Origin: Streptomyces minutiscleroticus
GTDB lineage: Bacteria; Actinomycetota; Actinomycetes; Streptomycetales; Streptomycetaceae
Reading direction: 5' to 3'
Assembly (NCBI RefSeq): GCF_014650875.1
Contig: NZ_BMVU01000005.1
Coordinates: forward strand, 124,001 to 188,000
DNA length: 64,000 bases
In this document: positions 51,753-60,437 of the stretch, one piece after another
How the letters are laid out: each line of letters begins with the position of its first letter
How positions within the stretch are numbered: the stretch's first letter is position 1
Translations under genes and position numbers: made by a program
Notes under the pieces: model-generated
Database searches by the model: none
The model's input: the letters and a program-made list of their open reading frames with translations, nothing else
What the model was told of the DNA's origin: nothing

Positions 51753-52391
51753 TCACGCCACCTCTGCCTCGTAACGCACCTGAGCCCGGTCCAGCAGCTC
51801 ATCCGGGTCGCCACCCTGCGCAGCAAGCCAGTGCAGCAGGTCCGCGATGGCGCCGGTGGCCGACTCCTCCAGCACCGCGCACGTCGGCACCGTCGCGGAG
51901 CCGGCGCCGGTAGTCCTCCGGTACTCCTCCAGCAGCGCCGTGGCCCGCTGGACCCGGGCGCAGTGACGCACGGAGGTCAGAGGGATCTCGCACCACACCG
52001 CCTTGCCCGTGGCAGTGAGCAGCGTGCCCCATGCGAGGCTCATGGTGGCGAGCAGGTGAAGCCCTCTGCCGCACTCGTCCTCACAGTCCGCCAAGCGCTG
52101 AGTCAATAGGACATGGCTCTTGTCGTGAAGTTCCACCCGGAGCCTGTCATGGGCCGGCTCCAGGACGAGGGTGGCCGCAGCCCCCTCTCCCACGTGTTTG
52201 ATCACGTTCGTCGCCAGTTCGGTCATTGCCAGCTCGGTCTCCTCCGCGACGGCCGAGACCCCCCACTGCCCGAGGGTGAACCGGACCCTCTTAGCAATCC
52301 GATCTCCTCGGGTACCGCCCGGAACGGCATCACACTTCGCAAGCGCGGTTCGGCGTCGCTGTAGTACGGCACGATCGCTCTCCCTCCGCAT
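51753..52391 (-). CDS. RsbW-like HATPase (anti-sigma-type) protein
   Basis: A 212-residue GHKL ATPase. The N-box is TELATNVIKH (about 57-66), a degenerate G1 box follows at LRVELHD, and the G2-like box is GRGLHLLATMSLAWG (about 107-121). The C-terminal 80 residues are an extra helical extension with no recognisable motif. Streptomyces encode dozens of such proteins beside XRE/DUF397 genes; partners are usually unknown. The ATG at 52391 (or the GTG at 52394) is divergent from the XRE regulator. Confidence 0.8.
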   Translation of the reverse strand: MRRESDRAVLQRRRTALAKCDAVPGGTRGDRIAKRVRFTLGQWGVSAVAEETELAMTELATNVIKHVGEGAAATLVLEPAHDRLRVELHDKSHVLLTQRLADCEDECGRGLHLLATMSLAWGTLLTATGKAVWCEIPLTSVRHCARVQRATALLEEYRRTTGAGSATVPTCAVLEESATGAIADLLHWLAAQGGDPDELLDRAQVRYEAEVA

Positions 52392-52593
52392 CACACAGCA
52401 CTGCGCCTGCCGTATCCGTACGGCTGCACTCTGTGACTACCTATGCCGAGTATGACAGCGAGAAGTATTGCTGTGTAACTTCTCACGAAACTCGGTCGAG
52501 TGAATCTGGTAGTACGCCAGCTTCCGCCCGACCTAGCCTGACGGGTGCTCACCAGGTATGTGGTGCGCTGCCACGCCGGGGAGGAAAGACCAC

Positions 52594-53439
52594 ATGTCCG
52601 TCAGAGCCACGACCCGTCGCCGCCAGCTGGGCGCAACCATGCGGAAGCTACGAGCCGCAAAGGGCATGACGCTGGAAGAGGCCGGCCGTCTCGTCGGGGT
52701 CTCAAAGGCGACTGTCAGCCGGTACGAGACCCAGGCCGGACCGGTGAAATGGCTGGTCATCGATGCGCTCTGCCGCATTTACGGGGTGAGTGAAGCCGAG
52801 CGGCAAGCAGTCGTCGCCCTCGCCAAGGACACCAAGCAGCAGGGCTGGTGGAACTCCTTCGCCGACTTCATCCCAGAGAGCATGAACCTGCTGCTCACCC
52901 TTGAGGACGAGGCCACCCGCGAGGACCACTTCTCCTGCGTCTACGTGCCGGGACTTCTGCAGACCCGGAGTTACACCACCGCTTTGCAGCAGGCCAACGA
53001 GATGCGACGGTCACCGGAGGAGATCGGGCGGCTGGTCGACATCCGCATGAAACGACAGGAGATTCTGGCCCGTCCTGATGCGCCACACCTGTGGGCCATC
53101 CTCGATGAGTCGGTGATCCGCCGCGTGGTCGGATCACGCGCCGTCATGCGCGAGCAGCTCGACCACCTGACGACCGCGAGCGAATCCTCGAATATCACGC
53201 TGCAGGTCCTGCCATTCGCCAAGGGCGCCCATGCCGCCGCGCTCGGCAGCTTCGTGATCCTTGGGGGCGTCGAGCCATCCCTCGACGTCGTGTACGTCGA
53301 CCTCCATGTCGGCTCGCTCTTCATGGAGAAAGAAGAGGAACTGCGACGTTACCGGCTTGCGTTCGAATACTTGCGCGCACAAGCCTTGGACATCGACGCC
53401 TCATCATTGGTGATCAGGCGCGCTCGTGAGGAGTTGTGA
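52594..53439 (+). CDS. XRE-family regulator with DUF5753 (Scr1-like), first copy
   Basis: A 281-residue regulator. The N-terminal helix-turn-helix (about 11-66; MTLEEAGRLVGVSKATVSRYE) is followed by the DUF5753 effector domain (about 90-278) with YVPGLLQTRSYTTALQQ and LDESVIRRVVGSRAVMREQL. It pairs with the DUF397 gene that starts one base after its stop. Such pairs control development or antibiotic genes in Streptomyces. The ATG at 52594 follows GGGGAGGAAAG. It is divergent from the HATPase gene, a recurring three-gene module. Confidence 0.87.
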   Translation: MSVRATTRRRQLGATMRKLRAAKGMTLEEAGRLVGVSKATVSRYETQAGPVKWLVIDALCRIYGVSEAERQAVVALAKDTKQQGWWNSFADFIPESMNLLLTLEDEATREDHFSCVYVPGLLQTRSYTTALQQANEMRRSPEEIGRLVDIRMKRQEILARPDAPHLWAILDESVIRRVVGSRAVMREQLDHLTTASESSNITLQVLPFAKGAHAAALGSFVILGGVEPSLDVVYVDLHVGSLFMEKEEELRRYRLAFEYLRAQALDIDASSLVIRRAREEL

Positions 53440-53440
53440 G

Positions 53441-53659
53441 ATGTCCCTTGGCCTCGGTACAGACAGGTTGCCGGAGTCGGCATGGTTCAAGTCGTCGTAC
53501 AGCGGCGGGAACGAGACCGAGTGCGTCGAATGCGCACGTGTGGAGGACGACGTCCTCGTGCGCGACTCGAAGCGCGGCGAGGGCCCTGTGCTCGTCGTTC
53601 GGGGTCCGGCCTGGAACGCGTTCACACGGGCACTGCTGGACGGCCGGATGAAGGGCTGA
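53441..53659 (+). CDS. DUF397 small protein
   Basis: A 72-residue protein with the typical pattern AWFKSSYSGGNETECVECAR (about 12-31), VLVRDSKRGEGPVL and WNAFTRALLDG at the C-terminus. DUF397 proteins are small partners, probably antagonists, of the XRE/DUF5753 regulators. The ATG at 53441 is one base after the stop of the regulator gene, so they are translationally coupled. Confidence 0.92.
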   Translation: MSLGLGTDRLPESAWFKSSYSGGNETECVECARVEDDVLVRDSKRGEGPVLVVRGPAWNAFTRALLDGRMKG

Positions 53660-53791
53660 GCTACCGCCGGGAGCGCGCGGAAGGGGCCGGGGCGGCAGGC
53701 CCGTAGAAGTTCGTGCAAGTCCATGGCGCGTCGGCACGGTCCGCCGCAAGCCTGGTCACATCGATCGTCACTGAGGGCATCGGAGGACAAC

Positions 53792-54019
53792 GTGGCGTTG
53801 CACCGGCTGGGCAAGGATCCGGAGAGTCCCAACAACGGGTCTCCGACCGTCTACCTGGACGACGAGACCGGCAACTACATCCTGCAAGGGTGGCGGGTGA
53901 CGGACGCCGGGCGTCTGGCACAGCTGGACGTCCCCGACCATGAAACAGTGATCGAGTTCCCGCGGCGCATGATGCGGTTCTTCCCGGAGGTGAGCGGTGG
54001 CGCAGGAGCCAACGTTTGA
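53792..54019 (+). CDS. Small hypothetical protein coupled to a DUF6879 gene
   Basis: A 75-residue protein with PTVYLDDETGNYILQGWRVTD in the centre and an acidic C-terminus (DVPDHETVIEFP). The GTG at 53792 has a perfect GGAGGACAAC site. It overlaps the DUF6879 gene by 23 bases. It is found beside DUF6879 proteins in Streptomyces as I recall; function unknown. Confidence 0.75.
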   Translation: MALHRLGKDPESPNNGSPTVYLDDETGNYILQGWRVTDAGRLAQLDVPDHETVIEFPRRMMRFFPEVSGGAGANV

Positions 54020-54506
54020 GGATCTGTTCCGCTCCGCTCGACGCAGCGCCTACCACCTGGAGATGCGGGACGCGTACGGGCTCGACGACGACTACCGGGA
54101 GTGGGCTTCGGGCAACCGGTTCGACCCGGCGGAGCGCTGGCCCTGGTGGATCGAGCTGGTCTCCGCGGCGGTGAACCGCGGCGTGGCGGTGCACCGGGCG
54201 CGCATCGTCTCGGAACCCGTCTCCCCGTACGTTCGGTACGAGTACGAGCTGACGGGCGGGCACAACGTCAAGGCCGGCGAGGCCGTGCGCTGGCTCCCCC
54301 GCAGGCAGGCCTCCGGGCTGGCGCTGCCCGGCAACGACTTCTGGTTGTTCGACGACGAGTCGGTGCTCTTCAACCACTTCGCCGGCGACGGGACGATGAC
54401 CGGTGAGGAACTGGTGACCGACCCGACCATCGTGTCGCTGTGTTCCTCCGCGTTCGACTCCGTGTGGGAGATTGCGATCCCGCACGAGGAGTACCGACTC
54501 GCCTGA
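53997..54506 (+). CDS. DUF6879 family protein
   Basis: A 169-residue protein. It shows the family-typical EPTFEDLFRSARRSAYHLEMRD N-terminus (here from residue 4), WWIELVSAAVNRGVAVHRARIVSEP and NDFWLFDDE in the second half. Function unknown; members accompany XRE/DUF5753 regulators. The GTG start at 53997 overlaps the previous gene. The next XRE regulator starts 23 bases later on the same strand. Confidence 0.87.
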   Translation: MAQEPTFEDLFRSARRSAYHLEMRDAYGLDDDYREWASGNRFDPAERWPWWIELVSAAVNRGVAVHRARIVSEPVSPYVRYEYELTGGHNVKAGEAVRWLPRRQASGLALPGNDFWLFDDESVLFNHFAGDGTMTGEELVTDPTIVSLCSSAFDSVWEIAIPHEEYRLA

Positions 54507-54529
54507 CGTACGTATCCGGAACGATCCAC

Positions 54530-55375
54530 GTGACCTCACCGTCCCCTATCCGGCGGGCTCGGGAGGCTTTGGGCAAGCGGCTGCGCGAGATCCGCAAGGA
54601 CTCGGGACTGACAGCGCGCGAGCTCGCCTCCCGGGCCGGCTGGCACGAGAGCAAATGCAGCCGCATCGAGAACGGCCGTACCACTCCTGCGGACGACGAC
54701 CTGCGTGCGTACACGCTGCACTGCGGCGCCACCGGTCAGACGGCCGACCTGATCGCCACGGCCCGGAACATAGAGGGTGCGTACGTCGAGTGGCGGCGCA
54801 TGGAGCGCTCCGGACTGCGCCGTGCGCAGGAGTCGGTGATACCGCTGTGGGAACGCACCCGGCACTTTCGTGCCTACTCGTCATGGCTCGTTCCCGGCCC
54901 GCTCCAGACCCGCGCGTACGTCGAGGCGCTGCTCAGGTCAATTCGCGACCGCCGCGCACTGCCGGACGATCTGGAGCAGGCCGTGCAGGTCCGTGTGGAC
55001 AAGCAGCAGGTGCTGTACGAGGGACCCCGTCGTTTCGCGGTGCTCCTGGAGGAGAGCACGCTGCGGCATCGCATCGGCGGCGCCGAGACCATGGCCGGAC
55101 AACTCGGCCACCTGCTGTCTCTGGCGACCCTGCCGAACATCAGCCTGGGCGTGATCCCGCTCAGCGCGGACCGCACGGCGCTGTGGCCCGTGGAAGATTT
55201 CTGGATCTTCGACGACGCGCAGGTCAACGTCGAACTGGTCACCGCCTTCCTGACCATCACGCAGCCGCATGAGGTGCGTATGTACGCCCAGGCCTTCACC
55301 GCTCTGGCGGATCTCGCGGTGTACGGCGCCTCCGCCCGAACGCTGATCACGTCTGCCATCGACTCCCTCGGGTGA
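54530..55375 (+). CDS. XRE-family regulator with DUF5753, second copy
   Basis: A 281-residue regulator. The helix-turn-helix (about 10-62; GLTARELASRAGWHESKCSRIENG) is followed by DUF5753 (about 90-278) with WLVPGPLQTRAYVEALL, LLEESTLRHRIGGAETMAGQL and an FWIFDDAQVNVEL strand that resembles the neighbouring DUF6879 FWLFDDE. It is only distantly similar to the copy at 52594. The GTG at 54530 gives the family-standard start; translation is probably coupled to the DUF6879 gene. Confidence 0.87.
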   Translation: MTSPSPIRRAREALGKRLREIRKDSGLTARELASRAGWHESKCSRIENGRTTPADDDLRAYTLHCGATGQTADLIATARNIEGAYVEWRRMERSGLRRAQESVIPLWERTRHFRAYSSWLVPGPLQTRAYVEALLRSIRDRRALPDDLEQAVQVRVDKQQVLYEGPRRFAVLLEESTLRHRIGGAETMAGQLGHLLSLATLPNISLGVIPLSADRTALWPVEDFWIFDDAQVNVELVTAFLTITQPHEVRMYAQAFTALADLAVYGASARTLITSAIDSLG

Positions 55376-55465
55376 CCGCGCAAGTCCGTACACGTTCGTT
55401 GAGGCGGCTCCCCCGCCGTTCCTAGCTTGTTTCTCCTGGGACGCAACCAGGAGGGATGAGCAGTC

Positions 55466-55687
55466 ATGGCGAACGAGGCGCGGGAACGGCTCGGCGAGGC
55501 GATCGAGCCCTTCGGACACGAGGGACGCCTGTTCGTCGTCGGGAAGCCCGGGGATCTCCTGGGTGAGAGCCCGGAAGGAGCGGATCCCGCTCCGCACTCC
55601 GCCATGACCGCTCCCGTAGACGGCCGTCCGCCGTTGATCGAGCGGGTTCGTGAGGCCAATGCCCGCAGCAGGGGCGAACTGCTGTGA
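55466..55687 (+). CDS. Small hypothetical protein (73 aa), first of a three-gene unit
   Basis: A 73-residue acidic protein with no hydrophobic segment and no cysteine. The ATG at 55466 follows AGGAGGG, a strong site. The middle has LFVVGKPGDLLGES and the rest is Pro/Arg/Glu rich. Its stop overlaps a GTG in the frame of the next gene. I do not recognise the family. It starts a small operon of three tightly packed genes downstream of the DUF5753 regulator. Confidence 0.65.
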   Translation: MANEARERLGEAIEPFGHEGRLFVVGKPGDLLGESPEGADPAPHSAMTAPVDGRPPLIERVREANARSRGELL

Positions 55688-55788
55688 ATCCGTCCTTCGT
55701 CCTGGCCGTGTCCGCACCTGTCCGGGATGGGCCCTCGCCGGGTCCCACCCCCGCCCGTCATGGGCCTGAGCGAGAAGGAACCCACGTC

Positions 55789-56232
55789 ATGACCATGAGC
55801 GTTGCCGTCACCACGAGCCGTACCGGTCGATCCCTGGTCGACCACGAGTTGTTCGACCGTCTCGTCTCCTTCCTGGAGTACGAGGAGAAAGTGCCCCGGG
55901 CCAAGGCCGAGAAGGTCATGGACCAGGCGCTGGCCTTCCTCTGGATGAGCGGGCACCGCAAGGACGTGCCGCTGTCGCCGTCGAAGCAGGTCGATCCCGG
56001 GTGGCACGTCTTCCTGCTCCACTCGCGCGAGTACGCGCGGTGGTGCCAGGAGCAGTTCGGGCGGTTCCTGCACCACAACCCGTTCAAGGGTCAGCGGCTG
56101 CGGGACGGCGTCGCCGTCCGGCGGACCGTGGACGCGATCGAGGCTGCCGGGTTCACCGTCGACCGCGACCTGTGGGGTGTGGCGGCCGAGTGCAATGAAC
56201 CCACCTGCTGCGGCGATGGTCCGTGCTGCTGA
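55789..56232 (+). CDS. GRDP-like small protein with Cys-rich C-terminal tail
   Basis: A 147-residue protein. The central segment DPGWHVFLLHSREYARWCQEQ (about 70-90) followed by FGRFLHHNPFKG resembles the repeated W-H-x-F and H-H motif of glycine-rich-domain (GRDP-like) proteins. The last 13 residues, CNEPTCCGDGPCC, hold five cysteines and suggest a metal site or a modified tail. The ATG at 55789 follows AAGGAA; a GTG at 55684 overlapping the upstream stop would add 35 residues without homology. It overlaps the next gene by 10 bases. Confidence 0.65.
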   Translation: MTMSVAVTTSRTGRSLVDHELFDRLVSFLEYEEKVPRAKAEKVMDQALAFLWMSGHRKDVPLSPSKQVDPGWHVFLLHSREYARWCQEQFGRFLHHNPFKGQRLRDGVAVRRTVDAIEAAGFTVDRDLWGVAAECNEPTCCGDGPCC

Positions 56233-56669
56233 GCGGGGACCGTTCGGCCGTCGCCGGTCGGAACGAGATCACCGCAGTAGGCCGCGTCACCGTGTTTCCG
56301 CTGGAAGGGCTCGTCGTCGCCTACACCACGCGGTCCGGCGACGCCCGCGGGCTCGGCGAGATCGGAGTCGTCGCCGTGGTGGACGAGGCGGCCGACGGCG
56401 AGGAGCTGTGGCTCCTGGCCAGGGAGTTGGGCGGGCGGAACGGGACGCAGGAGCAAGCCCGCTGGATTCTCACCCAGGCCGGCCGGGCCCGGTACGTGAG
56501 AGCCGACCGCTGCGGTGATCGGCCCGGCACGCGCTGGGCTGCGTACATCCGTCGGAGCTTCGTTCTCGACTCGCTCTTCGCGAATCACGAAGTGCTGCTG
56601 ACCGGACGTATGCGTCTCGCTTCCCCCGGAGAGGACGGGGAGGTGACCACTTCGACGGGGGACCGGTGA
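56223..56669 (+). CDS. Hypothetical protein, third gene of the unit
   Basis: A 148-residue soluble protein predicted to be mostly beta strand in its first half (ITAVGRVTVFPLEGLVVAYTT, IGVVAVVDEAADGEELWLLARE) and mixed in the second (YIRRSFVLDSLFANHEVLLTG). The GTG at 56223 lies inside the end of the preceding gene. I do not recognise the family. Tight overlap indicates it acts with the Cys-tailed protein. Confidence 0.62.
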   Translation: MLLSGDRSAVAGRNEITAVGRVTVFPLEGLVVAYTTRSGDARGLGEIGVVAVVDEAADGEELWLLARELGGRNGTQEQARWILTQAGRARYVRADRCGDRPGTRWAAYIRRSFVLDSLFANHEVLLTGRMRLASPGEDGEVTTSTGDR

Positions 56670-56741
56670 GGCACGTGCGGGAGGGGCGGGCCGGTGCGGT
56701 CCGCCCCTCGTCCCGTTCGCGTACGACGCGGTCGGCCCCGC

Positions 56742-57344
56742 TCAGGCCGCCGGGGGCAGTTCCGCGCGGCCGAACAGGAGGGCGTAGCCCGAGGGGAGCG
56801 TGGCGAGCACGCGGGTGATCAGGTCGTCCTCCAGCAGGGAGGCGACCGCGGTCAGGACCGAGCCGGCGTGCCAGCGGGCCGTCGCCGGGGGGATGTCCTC
56901 GCGGGACGCCAGGTCGTCGACGAACTCGGCGGCCGTCACCCGGCGGGTGGCGGGCACCTGGGACGCCAGGGCGCGGGCCGCCTCGCGGGGCAGGCGGTGG
57001 GCCAGGTCCACGCGCTCGTCGCCGATCACCTGGGCGCCGAGGGCGGACAGCACCGCGCGGGTGACGCGCCCGGCCTCCGCGGCCGAGGTGTACTGGCCCT
57101 CCAGCCGCACCGCCGCGATCAGGTCCTCCCAGGTCACCGGGGGCAGTGGCGCGTCCGGTGACGGCGTCCGCGTCCTCGTCCCCGGGGTCCGTGCCGGGCC
57201 CGGCACGGTGGATCTGATCGTCACCGCGGGCACGGTCGGCGCGGTGGACTCGGAGACGGTCGACACGTGCACGGTCGGTACGGTCGGCGCGGGCGTCGTT
57301 CTCGGCGCGGTGGACGTCGTCGGCGGCGTGCTGGTCGCGCTCAT
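56742..57344 (-). CDS. DUF2267 domain protein
   Basis: A 200-residue protein. The first 70 residues are a Thr/Pro/Val-rich low-complexity tail; the DUF2267 domain (about 70-195) has TWEDLIAAVRLEGQYTSAAEAGRVTRAVLSALG and a late YALLFG strand. Such proteins often lie beside small heat-shock genes. It is 167 bases downstream of the hsp20 gene on the same strand and probably stress-related. The ATG at 57344 sits within a GGAGGAGAACC-rich leader. Confidence 0.8.
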   Translation of the reverse strand: MSATSTPPTTSTAPRTTPAPTVPTVHVSTVSESTAPTVPAVTIRSTVPGPARTPGTRTRTPSPDAPLPPVTWEDLIAAVRLEGQYTSAAEAGRVTRAVLSALGAQVIGDERVDLAHRLPREAARALASQVPATRRVTAAEFVDDLASREDIPPATARWHAGSVLTAVASLLEDDLITRVLATLPSGYALLFGRAELPPAA

Positions 57345-57511
57345 CGTGCGGGGTTCTCCTCCGATTCCGATCCGGTCGGTTCTCTTCAGGTCGGTTCGGT
57401 CCGGTCAGTCCGGTCCTGCCGGGGCCCGGCCGGGTGCGGCGGGCCCGTGGGCTCGGGCGGGCAGGGGCGGGGCGGCCGTCAGGCAGCGGCGGCCGCCCCG
57501 TCACGCGTCCG

Positions 57512-57931
57512 TCACTTGCCGATCTGCCGGCGCTCGCTGCCGCCGCTGATCTGGATCTTGCGGGGCTTGGCCTTCTCGGCCAGCGGGATGCGCAGCGTCA
57601 GGACACCCGCCTCGTACGAGGCCTCGATGCGCTCGGTGTCGAGGGTGTCGCCGAGGAACAGCTGGCGGCTGTAGACGCCGGTCGGGCGCTCGGAAGCGAT
57701 CATCTCCGCGCCCTCGGGGGCGGGGGAACGGCGCTCGGCGCGGACGTTGAGGACATGGCGCTCGATGTCCAGGTCGACCGTCTCGGGGTCGATGCCGGGG
57801 AGGTCGAAGTGGACCACGAGGTCGTCACCGGCGCGGTAGGCGTCCATCTGCATGGCGGCGGGACGCCCGGAGCTGAAGACCTGCTGGGCGAGCCGGTCGA
57901 GCTCGCGGAACGGGTCGGTGCGCACGAGCAT
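57512..57931 (-). CDS. Hsp20/alpha-crystallin family small heat-shock protein
   Basis: A 139-residue chaperone. The alpha-crystallin domain (about 37-122) includes [30 protein letters not shown] and the C-terminal [23 protein letters not shown] strand (here [13 protein letters not shown]). It forms ATP-independent oligomers that hold unfolded proteins. The ATG at 57931 follows AAGGAG. It is preceded by a strong promoter at 57984-58012 and followed by the DUF2267 gene. Confidence 0.92.
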   Translation of the reverse strand: MLVRTDPFRELDRLAQQVFSSGRPAAMQMDAYRAGDDLVVHFDLPGIDPETVDLDIERHVLNVRAERRSPAPEGAEMIASERPTGVYSRQLFLGDTLDTERIEASYEAGVLTLRIPLAEKAKPRKIQISGGSERRQIGK

Positions 57932-57983
57932 CACAGATCACTCCTTCCGTAAGGGGGCCAAGTGCGATGCCCTAACGCCTTCT

Positions 57984-58012
57984 TATATAGCTCGAAGGAG
58001 GAAAGTTGACAA
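57984..58012 (-). promoter_or_regulatory. Promoter of the hsp20 gene
   Basis: Minus strand: -35 TTGTCA (58007-58012), 17-bp spacer, -10 TATATA (57984-57989). It is close to the housekeeping consensus and unusually AT-rich for this DNA. A small palindrome GTTGTCAAC overlaps the -35 and may be an operator. No HAIR element was found. Confidence 0.65.
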
Positions 58013-58215
58013 CACCCGACTCATGGCCGGTTCGCGACCCGCGCGGGCGGGTGCGGGGGCGGTCGCGGACGGCGTCCGCCAGGAGACTAATCTCGGGCGG
58101 AACAGACGCATACGTGCGCGTACGCACCGGCACGCGCTGGTGCTCATCGGCGCACATCGGTACGGCCGGGTGCGGCCCGGTGCACATCGGGCCGCACCGC
58201 GAGAGGCAGGCAGGC

Positions 58216-58527
58216 ATGGCGAAGGTTCCAAGCGCGGCGGTGGCCGCGACCGGGCTCATCGGCGGGTACGGCGTGGCCCGGTGGACGAAGAAGCGGCAGC
58301 TCGGCGGGGCCGTGCTGGCCGTCGCGGGGGCCGCGGCCGCGCAGCAGTGGCGGCAGCGGGCCGGCGGGAGGGCCGCGTCGGCGCTGACCGCCGCGTACGT
58401 CGCCGCCTTCGCCGGGTCGCACCCGCTGGCCAGGAAGGTCGGCGCCTGGCCCGCCGTCCTCGGTGTCACCGGGGCCGTGGCGCTGGCCTCGTGGGCCGTC
58501 GCCGACCGCCGCGCCGCCCGGTCCTGA
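58216..58527 (+). CDS. Small membrane protein (103 aa)
   Basis: A 103-residue protein with hydrophobic segments at about 6-22, 29-45, 58-68 and 76-94, separated by basic loops (RWTKKRQ, QQWRQRAGGR). It looks like a four-segment integral membrane protein. Function unknown. The ATG at 58216 follows GGCAGGCAGG, a weak ribosome-binding site. It is divergent from hsp20. Confidence 0.6.
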   Translation: MAKVPSAAVAATGLIGGYGVARWTKKRQLGGAVLAVAGAAAAQQWRQRAGGRAASALTAAYVAAFAGSHPLARKVGAWPAVLGVTGAVALASWAVADRRAARS

Positions 58528-58590
58528 CGGGCGCGGATACGGGCACGGGCACGGGCGGAGCAGCAGAGGGAGAACGGGGCGGCGGGTCGG

Positions 58591-59544
58591 CTACGGCCGC
58601 GTGGTCGGCCGGAACGCCCTGCGGTACGCCTGCGGGCTGAGGCCCACCACCCGCTTGAAGCGGTCGCGGAACGCCGTCGGGGAGCCGAAGCCCGCCTGGT
58701 GCGCGATGCGTTCGACCGGGTGGCCCGTGGTCTCCAGGAGGTGCTGGGCGCGGCGGACCCGGGCCCGGTGCAGCCACTGGAGGGGCGTCGTGCCCGTCTG
58801 CTCGCGGAAGCGGCGGTTGAGCGTACGGGCGCTGGTGCCGGCGCGGGCGGCGATGTCGTCCAGCGTCAGGTCGCGGTCGGCGTTCTCCTCCATCCAGCGC
58901 AGGAGCGGTTCCATGGTGGCGCCCGCCGGGGCGGGCGGCCGGGCGTGGACGATGAACTGGGCCTGGCCGCCCTCCCGTTCCAGCGGCATGACGGACAGGC
59001 GGGCCGCGTGGGCGGCGACCGCCGAGCCGTGGTCCAGGCGGATCATGTGCAGGCACATGTCCATCGCGGCGGCGGCGCCCGCCGAGGTGAGGAACTGGCC
59101 GTTGTCGACGTAGAGGACGTTCGGGTCGACCTCCACCTCCGGGTACAGGGCCGCCAGGTCGCCGGCCGCGATCCAGTGCGTGGTCGCGCGGAGCCCGTCC
59201 AGCAGGCCGGTGGCGGCGAGGAGGAACGCGCCGACGCAGATCGAGGCGATGCGCGTCCCGTTCGCGGCCGCCTCGCGCAGGGCCTCGGCCACGCCCGGCG
59301 GGAGCGGGAGCGCCGGGTCCTCGGTGCCCGGAAGGACGATCGTGTCCGCCTCGGCCAGCGCCTCCAGGCCGTACGGAGCGCGCACGGTGAAGGGGCCCGC
59401 GCTCACCTCCTCCGCCGGTGAGCAGACCCGGACGCGGTAGGGCGCGCGGCCGTCGGGGAGCCGGGCCCGGCCGAAGGTGTCGATCGGGGCGGAGAGGTCG
59501 AAGGGGATGACCCCGTCGAGGGCGAGTACGGCCACGGTGTGCAT
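58591..59544 (-). CDS. GlxA-type AraC regulator with DJ-1/PfpI domain
   Basis: A 317-residue regulator. The N-terminal class I glutamine amidotransferase-like domain (about 3-175) has the nucleophile-elbow Cys in SICVGAFLLA (about 101-104) and a VDNGQFLTSAG strand. The C-terminal AraC helix-turn-helix pair (about 220-310) has LTLDDIAARAGTSARTLNRRF and VERIAHQAGFGSPTAFRDRF. Ligand unknown. It is unrelated in function to the copper oxidase GlxA at 26113 despite the family name. Confidence 0.88.
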   Translation of the reverse strand: MHTVAVLALDGVIPFDLSAPIDTFGRARLPDGRAPYRVRVCSPAEEVSAGPFTVRAPYGLEALAEADTIVLPGTEDPALPLPPGVAEALREAAANGTRIASICVGAFLLAATGLLDGLRATTHWIAAGDLAALYPEVEVDPNVLYVDNGQFLTSAGAAAAMDMCLHMIRLDHGSAVAAHAARLSVMPLEREGGQAQFIVHARPPAPAGATMEPLLRWMEENADRDLTLDDIAARAGTSARTLNRRFREQTGTTPLQWLHRARVRRAQHLLETTGHPVERIAHQAGFGSPTAFRDRFKRVVGLSPQAYRRAFRPTTRP

Positions 59545-59773
59545 GGCGGGAGCGTAGGGCTGCGCCGGGTTCCCGCCAATCGGTGCCTTGTGCCTCCACC
59601 GGCGGGTTCAGGGCGCGTCGTGGTGGGCCGTGGTCGCGGGTACGGGCAGGTCATGGGCCCTGTCGTCGGGCCGGGCGGGTTCCGCCGGGTTGCGGGGCCC
59701 GTGGCGAGAATCCGTTGAACCCTGGCATTCCTGCCGCTTCTCGGGGGCCGGGCCGCCTCACTAGCGTTCCCGC

Positions 59774-60397
59774 GTGACCAAGTTCCTCCTCGCCGTGCAC
59801 GTCCTCGCCGCGATCGTCGCCGTCGGGCCCGTCACCGTGGCCGCCAGCATGTTCCCGCCCGCCGCGCGGCGGGCCCTCGCCCGCCCCGGGAACCCCCGGG
59901 CCGCGGAGACCCTGCGGCTGCTGCACCGGATCTGCCGGGTGTACGCCACGATGGGCGTCGTCGTGCCGGTCTTCGGGCTCGCCACCGCGAACAGCATGGG
60001 CGTCCTCGGCGACACCTGGCTGGTCGTCTCCATCGTCCTGACCGCGCTCGCCGCCGCCGTCCTCGTCGCGTTCGTGCTGCCCCGGCAGACCGCCCTGCTC
60101 GAAGCCGCCGGGGCGGGCGACGAGCACGAGCACGGGTACGGGGACGGTGCCGGGGCGGGAGCCACGTCCGCGGCGGGTACGGTGCCCTCGCCGGCGGCGG
60201 CCGGCGAAGGCACCGCCGCCACCGGCACCCCCGCCGCCTCCGCCACCGCTGCCGCCTCCTCCGCCACCGCTCCCGCCGCCGTCGCGGATCCGCGCGCCAC
60301 CGTCCGGCTCGCCATGTTCACCGGCGTCTTCAACCTTCTCTGGGCGGCCGTCACCGTCCTGATGATCGTCCGCCCCGGCTCCACCACCGGCGCCTGA
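59774..60397 (+). CDS. Small integral membrane protein (DUF2269-like)
   Basis: A 207-residue protein with four hydrophobic segments (about 5-25, 52-72, 78-98 and 178-198). A 60-residue Ala/Gly/Thr/His-rich low-complexity loop (about 115-172) interrupts the last two. The FLLAVHVLAAIVAVGPVTVAAS N-terminus is typical of the DUF2269 family. Function unknown. The GTG at 59774 is preceded by a weak site. Confidence 0.7.
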   Translation: MTKFLLAVHVLAAIVAVGPVTVAASMFPPAARRALARPGNPRAAETLRLLHRICRVYATMGVVVPVFGLATANSMGVLGDTWLVVSIVLTALAAAVLVAFVLPRQTALLEAAGAGDEHEHGYGDGAGAGATSAAGTVPSPAAAGEGTAATGTPAASATAAASSATAPAAVADPRATVRLAMFTGVFNLLWAAVTVLMIVRPGSTTGA

Positions 60398-60437
60398 CCC
60401 GCCCGTCCCGCCGGACGGACGGGCCGTACGGAGGCCG

